From: Peptoniphilus genitalis
Lineage (GTDB): Bacteria > Bacillota > Clostridia > Tissierellales > Peptoniphilaceae
NCBI RefSeq assembly: GCF_023614525.1
Contig: NZ_CP097885.1
Location: 1,114,501 to 1,178,500, forward strand
Direction of reading: 5' to 3'
Length of the DNA stretch: 64,000 nucleotides
The notes under the pieces are model-generated. The model was not told the DNA's origin, did no database searches, and worked only from the letters and a program-made list of their open reading frames with translations. The translations under genes and the position numbers were made by a program. This document shows positions 25,923 to 34,675 of this stretch, in pieces. Each line of letters opens with the position of its first letter. Within the stretch, counting starts at the first letter, position 1.

Positions 25923-27362
25923 CTATAAGTTTCTAAAATAATCTAAGAGGATCTCTGAGGTTTCCTTGTCGTAATTTTTTATTACTCTAAGGTTCTTATA
26001 CATATCAAAGCCGCCGGCTCCTGTTGCCCTGTAGTTGTTCATGACAAGGGAGAAAGTGTCTTTGTCTTTAACTTCCTTGCCCTTGAATAAAATTTTGTCA
26101 ATTCTCTCGCCAACTTTTTTTGTAAGGTCCTTTTCAAAGTCTATTCCGTAGAAGTAGTCAAAGTTGTAATGTTCTTCCTTTGGCTCCAAAAACTTCTTTG
26201 AAATTTTATAGGTCCCGTCATACTCGATGTAGGAAAAGTTTTGTTCTAGGGCAGCTCTAAGAGTCTTGCCGTCAATTTCAAGTACTACTGTTGTGTTGGG
26301 GAACCTGTAAGTGTTTAGGACGTCTCTTGTTGTTAAGTTCTTCTTTAGACCTGAGATGACATTGGCAAAGGAAGTGATAGAAATATCTGCTCCCGTGTAG
26401 TCCAACTGAATCTTATTTATTAGGTCTGCGAGGTCTGAACCCTTAAGAGCCATTTTTATCCTGTCCTCTGGCAAGTAGTCGCGACTGAGCCTTGCTATTG
26501 GCACATCGAGATAGTCTTGGACTTTTTCTTCAACGTCTTTATATTTTTCTATTAGGGCGTTGTCTCCAAGCTTTGGTTCTATGAAGGAAGCCTGCATTTC
26601 TTTTGTTGCAAGATTAACTTCAACAAGGGCTGCCTTGGATCCATTGGCTGGAGTTTCGATAGCAAGGGTCTTGCCGATGTAAGCAGCAATCTCCATGTGT
26701 TGGTGGCCTGCCAAGATTAGGTTGAAGTCCAATTCCTTTGCAAGCCTTCCCCCAATATTTTCTGTGGTTTCAGAAAGTTTCTTGCCACTCTCTAAGTCGA
26801 TTTCGTAGCCACCGTGATAGATTAAAATATTAAAATCTGTATTTTCTTTTTTAAGTCCATCAAGGGCCCTCTTTGCTCCTTCAAAGGTATCTGTGACTTC
26901 GAAGTTCACAAGATTTTCTTTTCTCTCCCAGAGGTTGACCCAATCTGTAACCACACCAGCAAGCCCAATCTTGTGGCCATCAATTTCTTTTATGGCGTAG
27001 GGTTCAAAATTAATTTTTCCAGTTTTGTCTATGACGTTGGCACAAACTAACTTGCCCTTCATATTCTCCACATAAGTCTTTAGGTAGTCGTAGCCATAGT
27101 TGAAGTCGTGGTTACCCAGTGTGTAGTAGTCAACATTTTGCATTATATCTGCAATTATTTCTGAGCTTAAATTTTCTTTCACATAATAGGCGAAGGAGGA
27201 CCCTTGAAGGATGTCTCCTCCGTCAGTTAAGATTGTGTGATCATCTTTTGCTATATTATTTAATAGGGACAGGTAACCTGTGTTTTTTTCTTTTCTATCA
27301 AGATAGTCTGTTGGGAAAAAATATCCATGCAAGTCTGATGTGTGAATTATTTTTAAAATCAT
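25923..27362 (-). CDS. 5'-nucleotidase / UDP-sugar hydrolase family metallophosphatase
   Basis: This 479-residue protein has the calcineurin-like metallophosphatase domain followed by the 5'-nucleotidase C-terminal domain. Metal-site motifs are HTSDLHGYFFP, DGGDILQGS, LGNHDFNYG, IYHGGYE and GHQHME. The C-terminal domain starts near residue 300 and includes the substrate region FRFPNTTVVLEI and NNYRATGAGGFDM. Unlike most of its relatives it has no signal peptide, so it probably acts in the cytoplasm. It is the last gene of the phnDCE-type operon and overlaps phnE by 4 bp, which suggests that it releases phosphate from an imported organic phosphate or nucleotide. Confidence 0.9.
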   Translation of the reverse strand: MILKIIHTSDLHGYFFPTDYLDRKEKNTGYLSLLNNIAKDDHTILTDGGDILQGSSFAYYVKENLSSEIIADIMQNVDYYTLGNHDFNYGYDYLKTYVENMKGKLVCANVIDKTGKINFEPYAIKEIDGHKIGLAGVVTDWVNLWERKENLVNFEVTDTFEGAKRALDGLKKENTDFNILIYHGGYEIDLESGKKLSETTENIGGRLAKELDFNLILAGHQHMEIAAYIGKTLAIETPANGSKAALVEVNLATKEMQASFIEPKLGDNALIEKYKDVEEKVQDYLDVPIARLSRDYLPEDRIKMALKGSDLADLINKIQLDYTGADISITSFANVISGLKKNLTTRDVLNTYRFPNTTVVLEIDGKTLRAALEQNFSYIEYDGTYKISKKFLEPKEEHYNFDYFYGIDFEKDLTKKVGERIDKILFKGKEVKDKDTFSLVMNNYRATGAGGFDMYKNLRVIKNYDKETSEILLDYFRNL

Positions 27363-28171
27363 TTTTCACCTACTAGTCTTGCTCTTATTTTTGTTGAGAA
27401 GTATTCAATAAATAAAACTAGAACAATTAGACCCAAGAGGATAGCCCCAACTTCACGCCACTTGTAAGAGTTAATAGCGAACATAAGTGGTGAACCAATA
27501 CCACCTGCTCCAACAAGTCCAAGGACTGAAGCATCCCTTAAATTTATGTCAAAACGATAAATTGTTGTTGATGCAAAGTTGGCAAAAAGTTGTGGAATTA
27601 TACCAAAGCGAATCTTTTGGAAGGTTGTGGCTCCAATTGATGAGAAGGACTCTAGTATTGCCTTGTTAAGGTTCATTATGTTATCTGAAAATAATTTTGT
27701 AAGCATACCAATAGATGTAAAGGACATGGTCATAAGTCCTGCAAAGGGGCCAGGTCCAGTTACCCTAATAAACATTAGGCCGTAAACAATAGCTGGAATT
27801 GTCCTAATTAGGATAATGAACATTCTAACTAGGTAAGCCACTGGAGCTGGGACAATATTTGATGATGCCAAAAAGCTAAGTGGCATAGCAATTATTGCTC
27901 CCACAAGAGTACCCAAGAAGGCTATACAAATAGTTTCAAGTAGTAGGTAAGGAACACCCTTTGTAGTTAGGTTAAAGAGCATATCCCTATTTGGGTTAAA
28001 GATTCCCTTAATAATATTTTTGGCTACTTCCATCCCATCTTTTGTAGCAGAATCAAAATTAATTACAGAAGATGACCAGATTATCATAAATAAAACCACT
28101 GCTACAATCATCAAGATGTAGCCATGATTTTTCGGTTCTGATTTTAGTTTTTCTATTACTTTTTCTGACAT
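27359..28171 (-). CDS. phnE: PhnE-type ABC permease (second)
   Basis: This is one of two integral membrane subunits of the phosphonate/phosphite/phosphate-type importer. The 270-residue protein has about six hydrophobic segments and the PhnE pattern: MPLSFLASSN, RTIPAIVYGLMFIRVTGPGP and the inner-membrane loop NLRDASVLGLVGAGGIGSPL. It lies one base after the first permease gene and overlaps the nucleotidase gene by 4 bp. The substrate cannot be read from the sequence. Confidence 0.9.
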   Translation of the reverse strand: MSEKVIEKLKSEPKNHGYILMIVAVVLFMIIWSSSVINFDSATKDGMEVAKNIIKGIFNPNRDMLFNLTTKGVPYLLLETICIAFLGTLVGAIIAMPLSFLASSNIVPAPVAYLVRMFIILIRTIPAIVYGLMFIRVTGPGPFAGLMTMSFTSIGMLTKLFSDNIMNLNKAILESFSSIGATTFQKIRFGIIPQLFANFASTTIYRFDINLRDASVLGLVGAGGIGSPLMFAINSYKWREVGAILLGLIVLVLFIEYFSTKIRARLVGEK

Positions 28172-28172
28172 A

Positions 28173-28994
28173 TTAATTCAACTTTCTTCTAAAGTAGGAG
28201 CTGATATTTTCGATGACAAATACTGTTATAAGTAGCATCAAGAGTATCATGCCCACACGGTTGTAGTCTCTCCAGTTAATGTTTTCGTTAATAAGAAGTC
28301 CCAGTCCACCGGCACCAACATAACCAAGGATGGCAGCGTATCTCACGTTACCTTCAAAGTTATAAAGGGCAGTTGATAAATAAAAGGGAAGGATCTCTGG
28401 CACAATAGATTTGAAAAATGCCATAGTCCTAGTGAAGCCCATGGAGATCATTGCCTCAAAGGCTCCCATGTTAACTGTTTCGATTTGCTCATAAGTTAGC
28501 TTTCCAACATAGGAGAAGGAAAATAAAAAAATGGCAACTGTACCAGCAAAGGCACCAAGTCCAAAAATATAAGTTGCTATAAGTGCAGACACAAGTGTTG
28601 GAATGGTACGTAGGATTGAGAAAAGTAATTTAACAATCCAGTTTATGACCTTGTTATTTACCATGTTGTTCGATGCCAAGAAGGCAAAGGGCATAGCCAA
28701 AACTGCACCCAAGAAGGATCCCAAGAAGGACATCTTTATTGTGTCAAAAAGTGGTCCCACTATTGAAGGGAAGTAGGATGTATTTGGCTTAAACATAGGA
28801 GATAAAATGGCAAAGAGCTTGTGAATATTTTTCACAAGGCTTGCCAGTGAAAAATTTGTAACCCTTACAGAAAGGATGGTAAATAGGAGCAAGAGAATAA
28901 GTACAGGTATTGTCAAAGTTGGCTTCTCATAGACTTCCTTACCAGACTTTAAGGTATGTTTTTTTGGTTTAAAGATTTTGTAGTAGAGGCTCAT
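28173..28994 (-). CDS. phnE: PhnE-type ABC permease (first)
   Basis: This 273-residue permease is paralogous to the next gene, with the same landmarks (MPFAFLASNN, RTIPTLVSALIATYIFGLGA, NVRYAAILGYVGAGGLGLLI). Two different PhnE subunits in one operon are common in Gram-positive phn loci and probably form a heterodimer. It overlaps phnC by 4 bp. Confidence 0.9.
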   Translation of the reverse strand: MSLYYKIFKPKKHTLKSGKEVYEKPTLTIPVLILLLLFTILSVRVTNFSLASLVKNIHKLFAILSPMFKPNTSYFPSIVGPLFDTIKMSFLGSFLGAVLAMPFAFLASNNMVNNKVINWIVKLLFSILRTIPTLVSALIATYIFGLGAFAGTVAIFLFSFSYVGKLTYEQIETVNMGAFEAMISMGFTRTMAFFKSIVPEILPFYLSTALYNFEGNVRYAAILGYVGAGGLGLLINENINWRDYNRVGMILLMLLITVFVIENISSYFRRKLN

Positions 28995-29755
28995 ACTTCC
29001 TCCATTTTTATTTCTTCAAAGGAATCTCCATAAATAGATTTTAAAACTTTGTCGTCCACATCCTTGGCTGGGCCATAATAGATTACTTCGCCATCGCGAA
29101 CGCCAAGAACTGTTGTGGCATATTCAAGGGCAAGCTCAACGTGGTGGATATTTAATAGGATAGTAATTCCAAGATTTTCGTTAATCTTTTTAAAATAATC
29201 CATAACCTGTCTTGCAGTTACTGGGTCAAGACTTGCAACAGGTTCGTCAGCAAGGATAATGCTTGGGTTTTGCACAAGAGTCCTAGCAAGGGCAACCCTT
29301 TGTTGTTGACCACCAGATAGGTTGTCAGCCCTTTCAAAGGCCTTGTCAAGGATATCAACTTGTTCAAGAGCTTCAAGAGCCTTTAGCTTACATTCCTTTG
29401 GATAAATTCCAAGAAGTGACTGGATGGGATTTAAATCAGGAACAAAGGAAGACATTACGTTTTTAATAACAGAAATTCTCTCCACAAGGTTAAAGGATTG
29501 GAAGATCATACCAATATTTCTCCTAAACTTGCGAAGGTCCTTTCCCTTTAGAGATTTTACGTCAACTCCATCAACAGTAAGAGTCCCCGCATTAATGTCG
29601 TGCATCTTATTTATAGTTCTAATAAGGGTAGACTTACCAGCACCAGACCTTCCTATTATGGCAACGAACTCGCCGTCCTTAATAGTCAAGTTGATATCTT
29701 TTAGGGCCTTAAATCCACCAGGATAAACTTTATCTACATTCTTAAATTCAATCAT
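28991..29755 (-). CDS. phnC: PhnC-type ABC ATPase
   Basis: This is the ATPase of the importer. The 254-residue protein begins MIEFKNVDKVYPGGFKALKD. Walker A is GRSGAGKST, the signature is LSGGQQQRV, Walker B is IILADEPVASLDP and the H-loop is NIHH. The inner ATG at 29755 is chosen because the upstream ATG (29767) overlaps AGGAGA, which serves as its ribosome site. A hairpin separates it from phnD. Confidence 0.95.
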   Translation of the reverse strand: MIEFKNVDKVYPGGFKALKDINLTIKDGEFVAIIGRSGAGKSTLIRTINKMHDINAGTLTVDGVDVKSLKGKDLRKFRRNIGMIFQSFNLVERISVIKNVMSSFVPDLNPIQSLLGIYPKECKLKALEALEQVDILDKAFERADNLSGGQQQRVALARTLVQNPSIILADEPVASLDPVTARQVMDYFKKINENLGITILLNIHHVELALEYATTVLGVRDGEVIYYGPAKDVDDKVLKSIYGDSFEEIKMEEV

Positions 29756-29767
29756 AATTCTCCTCAT

Positions 29768-29794
29768 AAAAAAGAGCTTCTAATGAAGCCCTTT
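29768..29794 (-). terminator. Attenuating hairpin between phnD and phnC
   Basis: On the minus strand GGGCTTC-ATTA-GAAGCTC is followed by TTTTTT. It lies 2 nt past the phnD stop and just before phnC, so it should let the binding protein be made in excess over the transporter. Confidence 0.75.
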
Positions 29795-29795
29795 C

Positions 29796-30833
29796 TTAAT
29801 TTTTAAGTTCTCTTAATAATTTTTGTGCTTCTCTTTCACCATCATAGTTCTTGTCATCAGCAGGCTTGTAACCTTCGTGGCTGTAGATAGCAATGATGTC
29901 CTTACCTTCTTCGCTTTCACCGATTTCAATGAAAGATTCTTGAAGAGCTTTTTTGAAGTCATCTGTCATAATTTCAGAGTTCTTAGAAACTGAAATTGTG
30001 TCGTTGTAAATTTTATCAGTTACACCGATTACATTTGTTTCGTCCCAGATAGACTTAGTCTTGCCAAATTCCTTTTGCCATTTTTCAGCGTTGTCAATTC
30101 TCACATCAGAGAAACCTACCATAATATCAACTTGACCAGAAGCAAGTCTTGCCATAGAAGATGGGTAAGAGTCAGCTTGAACAACTGAAGGAAGATCAGT
30201 TAGACCCTTTTCATAATTCTTTTGTAGCCATAGGTATGGGTAGATGTAACCAGCAGATGAAGATGATCCCATTACAGACCATTTAGCACTTGCAAGGTCT
30301 TCCCAAGTTAATTTTTCTCCATTATTTACCTTTGCAGCAAGTTCTTGACCCTTTGCAGATGGACCAGCGATAATAAGTGATCTGTAGAAGTCAACTTGGT
30401 CTTCAGCCTTTTCTGTAGGCTTCTTGTCGTTCCATTCCTTTGGATCTTCAGCATCAATAGAAAGGCCCTTTCTTGTTGCAGTAAGAAGAACTTCAGCACC
30501 ATCATCGTAGATAGCATAAGTTCCACCAGGGATAAATCCAATATCAACTGAGCCAGCGCTTAGAGCTTCACCAGTTGATTCATAGTTTGTACCAACTGTG
30601 ATGTCAATGTTCTTAACATCGTAACCTTTTTCAGCAAGCTTAGCCTTTAAGATTTCCTTAAGTGGTTCAGTCTTAGTTACAATTTCGTCTGGTTCTCTTG
30701 AAGGAACAAATTGAATTTTTAAATCTTCAATAACATTACCTTCGCCATCAGCTTTTGCCTCTTTCTTGTTACCGCCACAAGCAGTAAGAGTCATTAGCAT
30801 TGCAAGTAGCAATACCAACCATGATTTTTTCAT
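29796..30833 (-). CDS. phnD: PhnD-type substrate-binding lipoprotein
   Basis: This lipoprotein captures the substrate for the importer. It is 345 residues from ATG 30833, which has GGAGG upstream; the frame is open 14 codons further but without a site. The signal peptide MKKSWLVLLLAMLMTLTACGG has a lipobox with Cys 20. Family features are LKIQFVPSREPDEI, ALSAGSVDIGFIPGGTYAIY, SSSSAGYIYPYLWLQKN and a DVRIDN segment. These match the PhnD/PtxB-like binding fold (phosphonate, phosphite or phosphate). No C-P lyase genes are nearby. Confidence 0.92.
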   Translation of the reverse strand: MKKSWLVLLLAMLMTLTACGGNKKEAKADGEGNVIEDLKIQFVPSREPDEIVTKTEPLKEILKAKLAEKGYDVKNIDITVGTNYESTGEALSAGSVDIGFIPGGTYAIYDDGAEVLLTATRKGLSIDAEDPKEWNDKKPTEKAEDQVDFYRSLIIAGPSAKGQELAAKVNNGEKLTWEDLASAKWSVMGSSSSAGYIYPYLWLQKNYEKGLTDLPSVVQADSYPSSMARLASGQVDIMVGFSDVRIDNAEKWQKEFGKTKSIWDETNVIGVTDKIYNDTISVSKNSEIMTDDFKKALQESFIEIGESEEGKDIIAIYSHEGYKPADDKNYDGEREAQKLLRELKN

Positions 30834-30854
30834 ATAATACCTCCAAAAAATTTT

Positions 30855-30899
30855 CGTGGGACTCCCCACCAACAAAGTCTTGTCAAATGTATTATACCA
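30855..30899 (-). promoter_or_regulatory. phnD promoter and 5'-UTR hairpin
   Basis: On the minus strand an extended -10 (TGGTATAAT, 30891-30899) is followed by a short hairpin GTGGG-GAGT-CCCAC (around 30855-30869) and then GGAGG. The hairpin may protect the message or be a protein site. Confidence 0.5.
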
Positions 30900-30972
30900 A
30901 ATAAAAGAAAAATATAAATTAAAGACTATAAAAAAATTAAAAATTGTAGCTAATATTTCTTAAGCTATTAAA

Positions 30973-31001
30973 TTGAGGCAATATATTTAATTTGATATAA
31001 T
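30973..31001 (+). promoter_or_regulatory. rlmD promoter
   Basis: TTGAGG at 30973 and TATAAT at 30996 with a 17-bp spacer, 20 bp before the rlmD start. Confidence 0.7.
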
Positions 31002-31021
31002 TTCTCTAAAGGAGTGAAGAA

Positions 31022-32353
31022 ATGAGTATCATAGTTAAAATAGATAAATCAAGATTTCCTAACCTATCAAGAGGAAGCTTTGAAGATAGAGAATACCACT
31101 TTAAGGGTGGCATAGTTGGACAAAGAGTTGAGATAAAAGTAAGAGGCAAGAAGTCAAAGAAGGCTAAGCTTCTTAATATAATAGAAAGATCTGACATAGA
31201 AATAGAAAGTCAGTGCCCTCACTCTGAAAAGTGTGGCGGATGTAGCTACCAAACCCTAAGCTATGAAGAGGAACTTAAATACAAAAAAGAATTAATAGAA
31301 AACTTATTTAAAGAAAATGGAATCGAAAGAGAAATGGAAATTATTCCTTCGCCAGTCCACAAGAACTATAGGAACAAAATGGAATACACCTTTGGCGACG
31401 AGTACAAGGGTGGACCCTTGTCCTTGGGACTTCACGTGAAGAATAGATTTCATGAAATCATAAACACCACAGACTGCAAGATTGTTGACGAGGACTTTAA
31501 CACAATAAGAGAAGAAGTGAGAACTTATTTTGAAGACCTTGGCGAAGTTCAATACAACAGGAAGAGACACGAAGGATTCCTCCGTCACCTCCTAATAAGA
31601 AAGGCAACAAAGACGGGAGAGATAATGATTTTACTTTCAACATCAAGTCAAAGCCAGCTTGATGAAGAAGCCTTTATAAAATTTTTACTTGACCTAGACC
31701 TCAAAGGCCAAATAGTTTCAATCTATCACGTGAAGAATGATGCACTATCAGATGCCATAGTGCCAGAAGAAATAAAATTAATTTACGGCAAGGACCACAT
31801 CGAAGAAGAAGTCCTTGGATTAAGATTTAAAATAAGTCCCTTCTCCTTCTTCCAAACAAACACAAAATCAGCAGAAGTCCTCTACAAGATGGCGAGAGAA
31901 AAAATCGACGCAAAAGACAAGTTGGTCTTTGACTTATATTCAGGAACAGGAACAATTACTCAAGTCTTGGCAGAGTCAGCAAAAAAAGTTATAGGAGTAG
32001 AGATAGTAGAAGAAGCAGTAGAAGCTGCAAGAGAAAATGCAAAGTTAAACGGAATCGACAACGTAGAGTTCATAGCATCAGACGTCTTAAAAGTATTAGA
32101 CGACCTAGACAAAAATCCAGACCTAATAGTCCTCGACCCACCAAGAGAAGGAATAAATCCAAAAGCCATAGACAAGATAATAGACTTCGACCCAGAAAAA
32201 TTCTTGTATATATCCTGCAACCCCGTAACCCTAGTCCGAGACCTTGGAGTCTTTAAAGAAAGAAGCTATGAAATAGAAGAACTAGAAATAGTAGACCAGT
32301 TCCCAAAAACCTCCCACGCAGAATGTATAACTTTAATTTCTAGGATAGATTAA
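31022..32353 (+). CDS. rlmD: RlmD-type 23S rRNA (uracil-C5) methyltransferase
   Basis: This SAM-dependent enzyme makes 5-methyluridine in 23S rRNA. The 443-residue protein has the Fe-S cysteines CPHSEKCGGCSYQ, the SAM motif FDLYSGTGTITQVLA, DPPREGINPKAI and the catalytic cysteine in YISCNPVTLVRDL. An N-terminal TRAM-like domain is present. Its C-terminus TSHAECITLISRID is important here, because two diverged copies of this end lie downstream at about 36.9 and 37.55 kb. The 3' end of rum/rlmD genes is a known integration site for ICEs in streptococci. Confidence 0.93.
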   Translation: MSIIVKIDKSRFPNLSRGSFEDREYHFKGGIVGQRVEIKVRGKKSKKAKLLNIIERSDIEIESQCPHSEKCGGCSYQTLSYEEELKYKKELIENLFKENGIEREMEIIPSPVHKNYRNKMEYTFGDEYKGGPLSLGLHVKNRFHEIINTTDCKIVDEDFNTIREEVRTYFEDLGEVQYNRKRHEGFLRHLLIRKATKTGEIMILLSTSSQSQLDEEAFIKFLLDLDLKGQIVSIYHVKNDALSDAIVPEEIKLIYGKDHIEEEVLGLRFKISPFSFFQTNTKSAEVLYKMAREKIDAKDKLVFDLYSGTGTITQVLAESAKKVIGVEIVEEAVEAARENAKLNGIDNVEFIASDVLKVLDDLDKNPDLIVLDPPREGINPKAIDKIIDFDPEKFLYISCNPVTLVRDLGVFKERSYEIEELEIVDQFPKTSHAECITLISRID

Positions 32354-32389
32354 CCAACTACAAAAATTTTTATTTAATAGGGAGTGAAT

Positions 32390-33217
32390 ATGGAAGGCAA
32401 TTTTTTAGAAAATGTATGGATAGATTCAAAGATTATTGAAGATTGTATTATTGATAGGGTTATGAATGTTGGTAAAATTTATGGGCTAAATAGTGCTTAT
32501 GAAATATGGAATGAAGCAAATAATACTATATTAAATTGTAATGATAATAAAGAAAAGCTAAACCAGGGATTCTTATCTCTTAAAAGAGCCTTTAATGTAA
32601 CTTCTATGGAGTTAAGAAAAAATTTAGGAATTGATAATATAAAATACAGCTCTAAAAAGAAAACTAAAGATTTTTTAGGAGATTTAGAATATTTTGAAAT
32701 TATAAAAACACTGACATTAAATAAGTATCTTAATCTTAGAAATCTTATAGAACATGAAAATCATTCTCCACCTTCAGTTGAAGATTGTTTATCTTTATCA
32801 GAATATATATGGAATTATATTAGGAATACAGCTAGTATTCTTAATCAATTTACAGAATATATTAGCATTATTAGCGATAATAATAAAATTTTATTTGAAT
32901 ATATTATAGAAGTAAAGAATAATATTTACTTTCCTCATTTGTTTGTTACAGCTTTTGTAGAACCAAAATTTGTTTCATATCTTTATAAAGAGAACTCAAT
33001 AAATGTAGAAAAAATAAACTTGTTAAACAAGTTTGATTTACAGAAAGAAATAGAGTTTGAAAAAGAATCTGAATATATAGACGATTTAAGTCATATTGCT
33101 ATTAAAGGAGAAATTCTTAATCAAGATATTATTGCTGAGTACATTAAAGTATTGATTTTACCAGAATATGGAGGTTTAGATGACATATCAATCCAATCAA
33201 TTTTCTCAAAAGTATGA
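32390..33217 (+). CDS. HEPN-like protein of unknown function
   Basis: I do not recognise the full-length 275-residue protein. It has one motif of interest near residue 116: LNLRNLIEHENH, the RN-x3-H pattern of HEPN ribonuclease-like domains, set in a helical region (KTLTLNKYLNLRNLIEHE ... EDCLSLSEYIWNYIRN). ATG 32390 with GGGAG upstream is preferred over GTG 32384. The gene is far richer in AAT/ATA/TTA codons than rlmD, suggesting transfer. It overlaps the next gene by 38 bp, and its first 116 bp are copied at about 36.94-37.06 kb. A HEPN toxin or defence effector is plausible but unproven. Confidence 0.6.
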   Translation: MEGNFLENVWIDSKIIEDCIIDRVMNVGKIYGLNSAYEIWNEANNTILNCNDNKEKLNQGFLSLKRAFNVTSMELRKNLGIDNIKYSSKKKTKDFLGDLEYFEIIKTLTLNKYLNLRNLIEHENHSPPSVEDCLSLSEYIWNYIRNTASILNQFTEYISIISDNNKILFEYIIEVKNNIYFPHLFVTAFVEPKFVSYLYKENSINVEKINLLNKFDLQKEIEFEKESEYIDDLSHIAIKGEILNQDIIAEYIKVLILPEYGGLDDISIQSIFSKV

Positions 33218-33737
33218 GATAATTGATTTTGAAATTTTTTTAAAGTCTGATTGTGAATATGATGATATTATGCTGGGAAGAATAGATTTTTTCGAATATT
33301 TATGGCAAGACGAGGCAGAAGTTAAAAAGTTTATAGCTAGTATATGCTTTTATATCTTTAATATTTATAATATTGAAGATATGTTATTATTAGCCGATAG
33401 TATTTCTGGTGATTTAGAATATGTGGCAAGTGCTTATAACATTTACTGTAATGAAGTTGGAGGAATAGGATCCGTTGCTATAATAGATGATTTCAATCTA
33501 ATAGATGAGCCGAAAGATTTTTTTGAGAAAACACAAATGATTAAATACTTTTTAGCAAAAACAATAGAGAAATTACAAATAATAGGTACAGGGACATTGC
33601 TTTTTATGTCCAAGGCTTTGATTTTAGATCTTAACAAATCAGATAGAATATACTTAATAAATGAATTACTAGATATTAATTGCATACCAATATACCAAGA
33701 TGAAAGTGATATTGTTTTAGCTAGGAATTTAGTTTAG
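33180..33737 (+). CDS. Unknown protein, partner of the HEPN-like gene
   Basis: This 185-residue acidic protein is not recognised. It starts at ATG 33180 behind GGAGG inside the end of the previous gene, so the two are translationally coupled. Residues 85-150 (NEVGGIGSVAIIDDFNLIDE, then TIEKLQIIGTGTLLFM) show strand-helix alternation faintly like a GNAT or other alpha/beta fold, without clear catalytic residues. No membrane segments or signal peptide. A regulator or antitoxin role is suggested only by the overlap. Confidence 0.55.
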   Translation: MTYQSNQFSQKYEIIDFEIFLKSDCEYDDIMLGRIDFFEYLWQDEAEVKKFIASICFYIFNIYNIEDMLLLADSISGDLEYVASAYNIYCNEVGGIGSVAIIDDFNLIDEPKDFFEKTQMIKYFLAKTIEKLQIIGTGTLLFMSKALILDLNKSDRIYLINELLDINCIPIYQDESDIVLARNLV

Positions 33738-33741
33738 ACAT

Positions 33742-33766
33742 TATAAGCTAAACAAATATTGATTAA
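33742..33766 (+). repeat. Short direct repeat, copy 1
   Basis: ATAAGCTAAACAAAT just after the stop at 33737 recurs at about 35545, just after the abiF stop, with similar A/T-rich flanks ending in ATGC. The rest of the gap up to 33913 shows nothing recognisable. Confidence 0.6.
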
Positions 33767-33913
33767 TGCTAGATATAGGGCTTAAAATAAAATTTATCAT
33801 ATAAAATTATCATATGAAGTGGAAAAAAGACTTAAGTACGAAAATATTTCTAGAAGATTAATCTGTAATATGATTGTAAATGTAAAGTAACATGTAAATA
33901 ATTGGGAGAAAAG

Positions 33914-34444
33914 ATGACTAAAGAAATTAAAACAACGAAAGAAGAAATCTGTGATTATTGGTTTTCTAGAATTGATGAAAGCAACTTAAGTGTTGATGCA
34001 TCGGAAGCATTAGAAAGATGTTGGAGATGTGGATCAAAAAGGAGGCTAGAGAGATGTCATATAATTCCAAGATCCTTGGGTGGTGAAGATATTCCACGGA
34101 ATTATGTCCTACTTTGTAAAAGGTGTCATTTAGAAAATCCTAATGTTTATGACCCTGAAATTATGTGGGATTGGTTAAAAGCATATAAGAAACCATACTA
34201 TAATACATTTTGGATAAACCGAGGTTTAGAAGAATATGAGAGAATATATAAAAGTAAGTTTAAAGATGACATTGCCATATTTAATGAATTTATAACTGAC
34301 AAGGAAGTTAAAGAAATTTTAGGAGAAGATATAGGTATCTATGCTACGCACCATTTTGGACAAGCGTATTTAAATTCTTCAACTATAGCTGGACTAATGA
34401 GGATTTTAATCAAAAAATTGAGAGAAAAGTATGGAATTGATTGA
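33914..34444 (+). CDS. HNH endonuclease-fold protein
   Basis: This 176-residue protein has an HNH nuclease core: CWRCGSKRRLERCHIIPRS, LGGEDIPRNYVLLCKRCH. That is CxxC and CxxCH zinc ligands around the H-N-H catalytic triad. ATG 33914 has GGGAG upstream; TTG 33902 overlaps that site. The C-terminal 90 residues are helical and unrecognised. It is A/T-rich like its neighbours. It could be a restriction-type effector or a stand-alone defence nuclease. No methylase is adjacent. Confidence 0.8.
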   Translation: MTKEIKTTKEEICDYWFSRIDESNLSVDASEALERCWRCGSKRRLERCHIIPRSLGGEDIPRNYVLLCKRCHLENPNVYDPEIMWDWLKAYKKPYYNTFWINRGLEEYERIYKSKFKDDIAIFNEFITDKEVKEILGEDIGIYATHHFGQAYLNSSTIAGLMRILIKKLREKYGID

Positions 34445-34572
34445 AAATTAAAGATAAAATTTTTTTATAAGCTAGTATTATAATTAATAACAATTACTCA
34501 TAATAAATTTGCGATTTGAGCTTAAATTGAATAGCATAGAAGAAAAAATGTAAAATGAGCGCTGATAATAAA

Positions 34573-34601
34573 TTGACAAATTATAATTAATACTATACTA
34601 T
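34573..34601 (+). promoter_or_regulatory. Promoter upstream of the abiF hairpin RNA
   Basis: TTGACA at 34573 and TACTAT at 34596, 17 bp apart. It points to transcription starting near 34608, a few bases before the hairpin. Confidence 0.6.
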
Positions 34602-34607
34602 GCAATT

Positions 34608-34656
34608 AACAGTACCCGACACGCCTCTTAACAATGCGGACCAAGTCGGGTCTTTT
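34608..34656 (+). ncRNA. Hairpin RNA preceding abiF
   Basis: ACCCGAC (34614) and GTCGGGT (34645) form a perfect 7-bp stem enclosing a 24-nt region with a possible inner CGC/GCG pairing. The stem is followed by CTTTT. It lies between a consensus -35 promoter and the abiF start. AbiF-type HEPN toxins have been reported to be paired with a non-coding RNA upstream, so this is the likely counterpart. The structure and position are seen; the antitoxin role is inference. Confidence 0.6.
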
Positions 34657-34675
34657 GATTATAAGAAGAAATAAT

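Noticed and set aside
34634-34675. ATG 34634 as the start of the abiF protein
   Set aside because: It lies in the loop of the upstream hairpin, and the extra 14 residues do not fit the family start. TTG 34676 does.
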